Origin: Caryophanales bacterium UBA6259
GTDB taxonomy: Bacteria; Bacillota; Bacilli; Tepidibacillales; Tepidibacillaceae
Direction: 5' to 3'
NCBI GenBank assembly: GCA_002441135.1
Contig: DJVJ01000040.1
Coordinates: 1-32,456 of the forward strand
Length of the DNA stretch: 32,456 nt
Shown here piece by piece: positions 32,219 to 32,456 of this stretch. Each line of letters starts with the position of its first letter. Position 1 is the first letter of the stretch. Position numbers and translations under genes: made by a program. Under the pieces are notes generated by a model. That model was not told the origin of the DNA and searched no databases. It saw only the letters and a list, made by a program, of their open reading frames with translations.

Positions 32219-32428
32219 CTACTTTTTATCTTTTATATAGGTAGTTAAGCCCATTATAAATATCAGTAAACCGATTAACATAAGAGAATATATGAAACCG
32301 TTAAGAATTGTGGTATATTCCTCAGCCAAATTTTGATACAACATATTAACTATTTTGTACGCGAATGGTGTACTAATTAGTATGATAACAATACCTAAAA
32401 TAAAATAGCCTACCTGTTTTTTCATCAT
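32219..32428 (-). CDS. Small two-helix membrane protein of 69 residues
   Basis: I do not recognise this protein. The 69 residues give two membrane helices, near 6-27 and 42-63, with a short polar loop (YQNLAEEYTT) and a basic C-terminus (KDKK). Two successive ATG codons at 32428 and 32425 follow GAGGGGGA; the second has better spacing. It is the most upstream gene of the minus-strand accessory run (small membrane proteins, M50 protease, four-helix protein) seen here; the promoter may lie beyond the right edge. Confidence 0.65.
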   Translation of the reverse strand: MMKKQVGYFILGIVIILISTPFAYKIVNMLYQNLAEEYTTILNGFIYSLMLIGLLIFIMGLTTYIKDKK

Positions 32429-32456
32429 TAATCCCCCTCGTATATTATGTTTAGGC

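Noticed and set aside
1..32456. CRISPR arrays, tRNA or rRNA genes, insertion sequences, integrases, riboswitches
   Set aside because: Nothing resembling these was seen; the gaps are short and explained by promoters, repeats and terminators.

Overview
The window is AT-rich DNA from a low-GC Gram-positive bacterium, almost certainly of the order Bacillales. Strong AGGAGG-type ribosome binding sites, frequent TTG and GTG starts, many U-tailed hairpin terminators and the protein families all fit this. The best clue is gene order. On the minus strand yerB - yerC - pcrB - pcrA - ligA leads, after an insertion, to camS and then to gatC - gatA, which is the backbone I remember around pcrB-pcrA-ligA-yerH-...-gatCAB in Bacillus subtilis. 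Genus and species cannot be read from the sequence.

Layout. Positions 1-687 hold gatC and the start of gatA (tRNA-dependent amidation). Positions 819-5310 hold a KtrB-type potassium channel subunit, a TagO/WecA-type sugar-phosphate transferase, the mtnN-luxS pair (S-adenosylhomocysteine detoxification and AI-2 formation) and Amj (lipid II flippase). Positions 5544-7418 hold an ECF sigma factor, its probable membrane anti-sigma partner and a convergent secreted protein. Positions 7580-11968 form a proline-degradation module: P5C dehydrogenase, a sigma-54 activator and proline dehydrogenase. Both enzyme genes carry recognisable -24/-12 promoters, and a repeat cluster that looks like activator sites lies upstream of the proline dehydrogenase gene.

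Positions 12003-14931 hold the lipoprotein CamS, a YtvI/AI-2E-family membrane protein and a DedA-family protein. Positions 15005-21645 hold a complete C4-dicarboxylate-type TRAP system: dctP, dctQ and dctM, a second diverged solute-binding protein upstream, and a CitA/DcuS-type histidine kinase with its response regulator. The kinase keeps all five ligand residues I recall for DcuS. Positions 21877-28502 are the conserved ligA-pcrA-pcrB-yerC-yerB block.

Positions 28631-32428 are accessory: an unrecognised 87-residue protein, an orphan TrpX-like binding lipoprotein, a Nudix hydrolase, an unrecognised four-helix membrane protein, an M50-type intramembrane metalloprotease, and two very small membrane proteins, one of only 55 residues. 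This last stretch is the least explained part of the window.

No rRNA, tRNA, CRISPR array, insertion sequence or integrase was found. No gene-free gap exceeds 300 bases. The longest are 5311-5543, 10818-11038 and 21646-21876; the last two hold the regulatory sites and terminators listed below, and the first holds only a weak -10-like sequence and a small inverted repeat.
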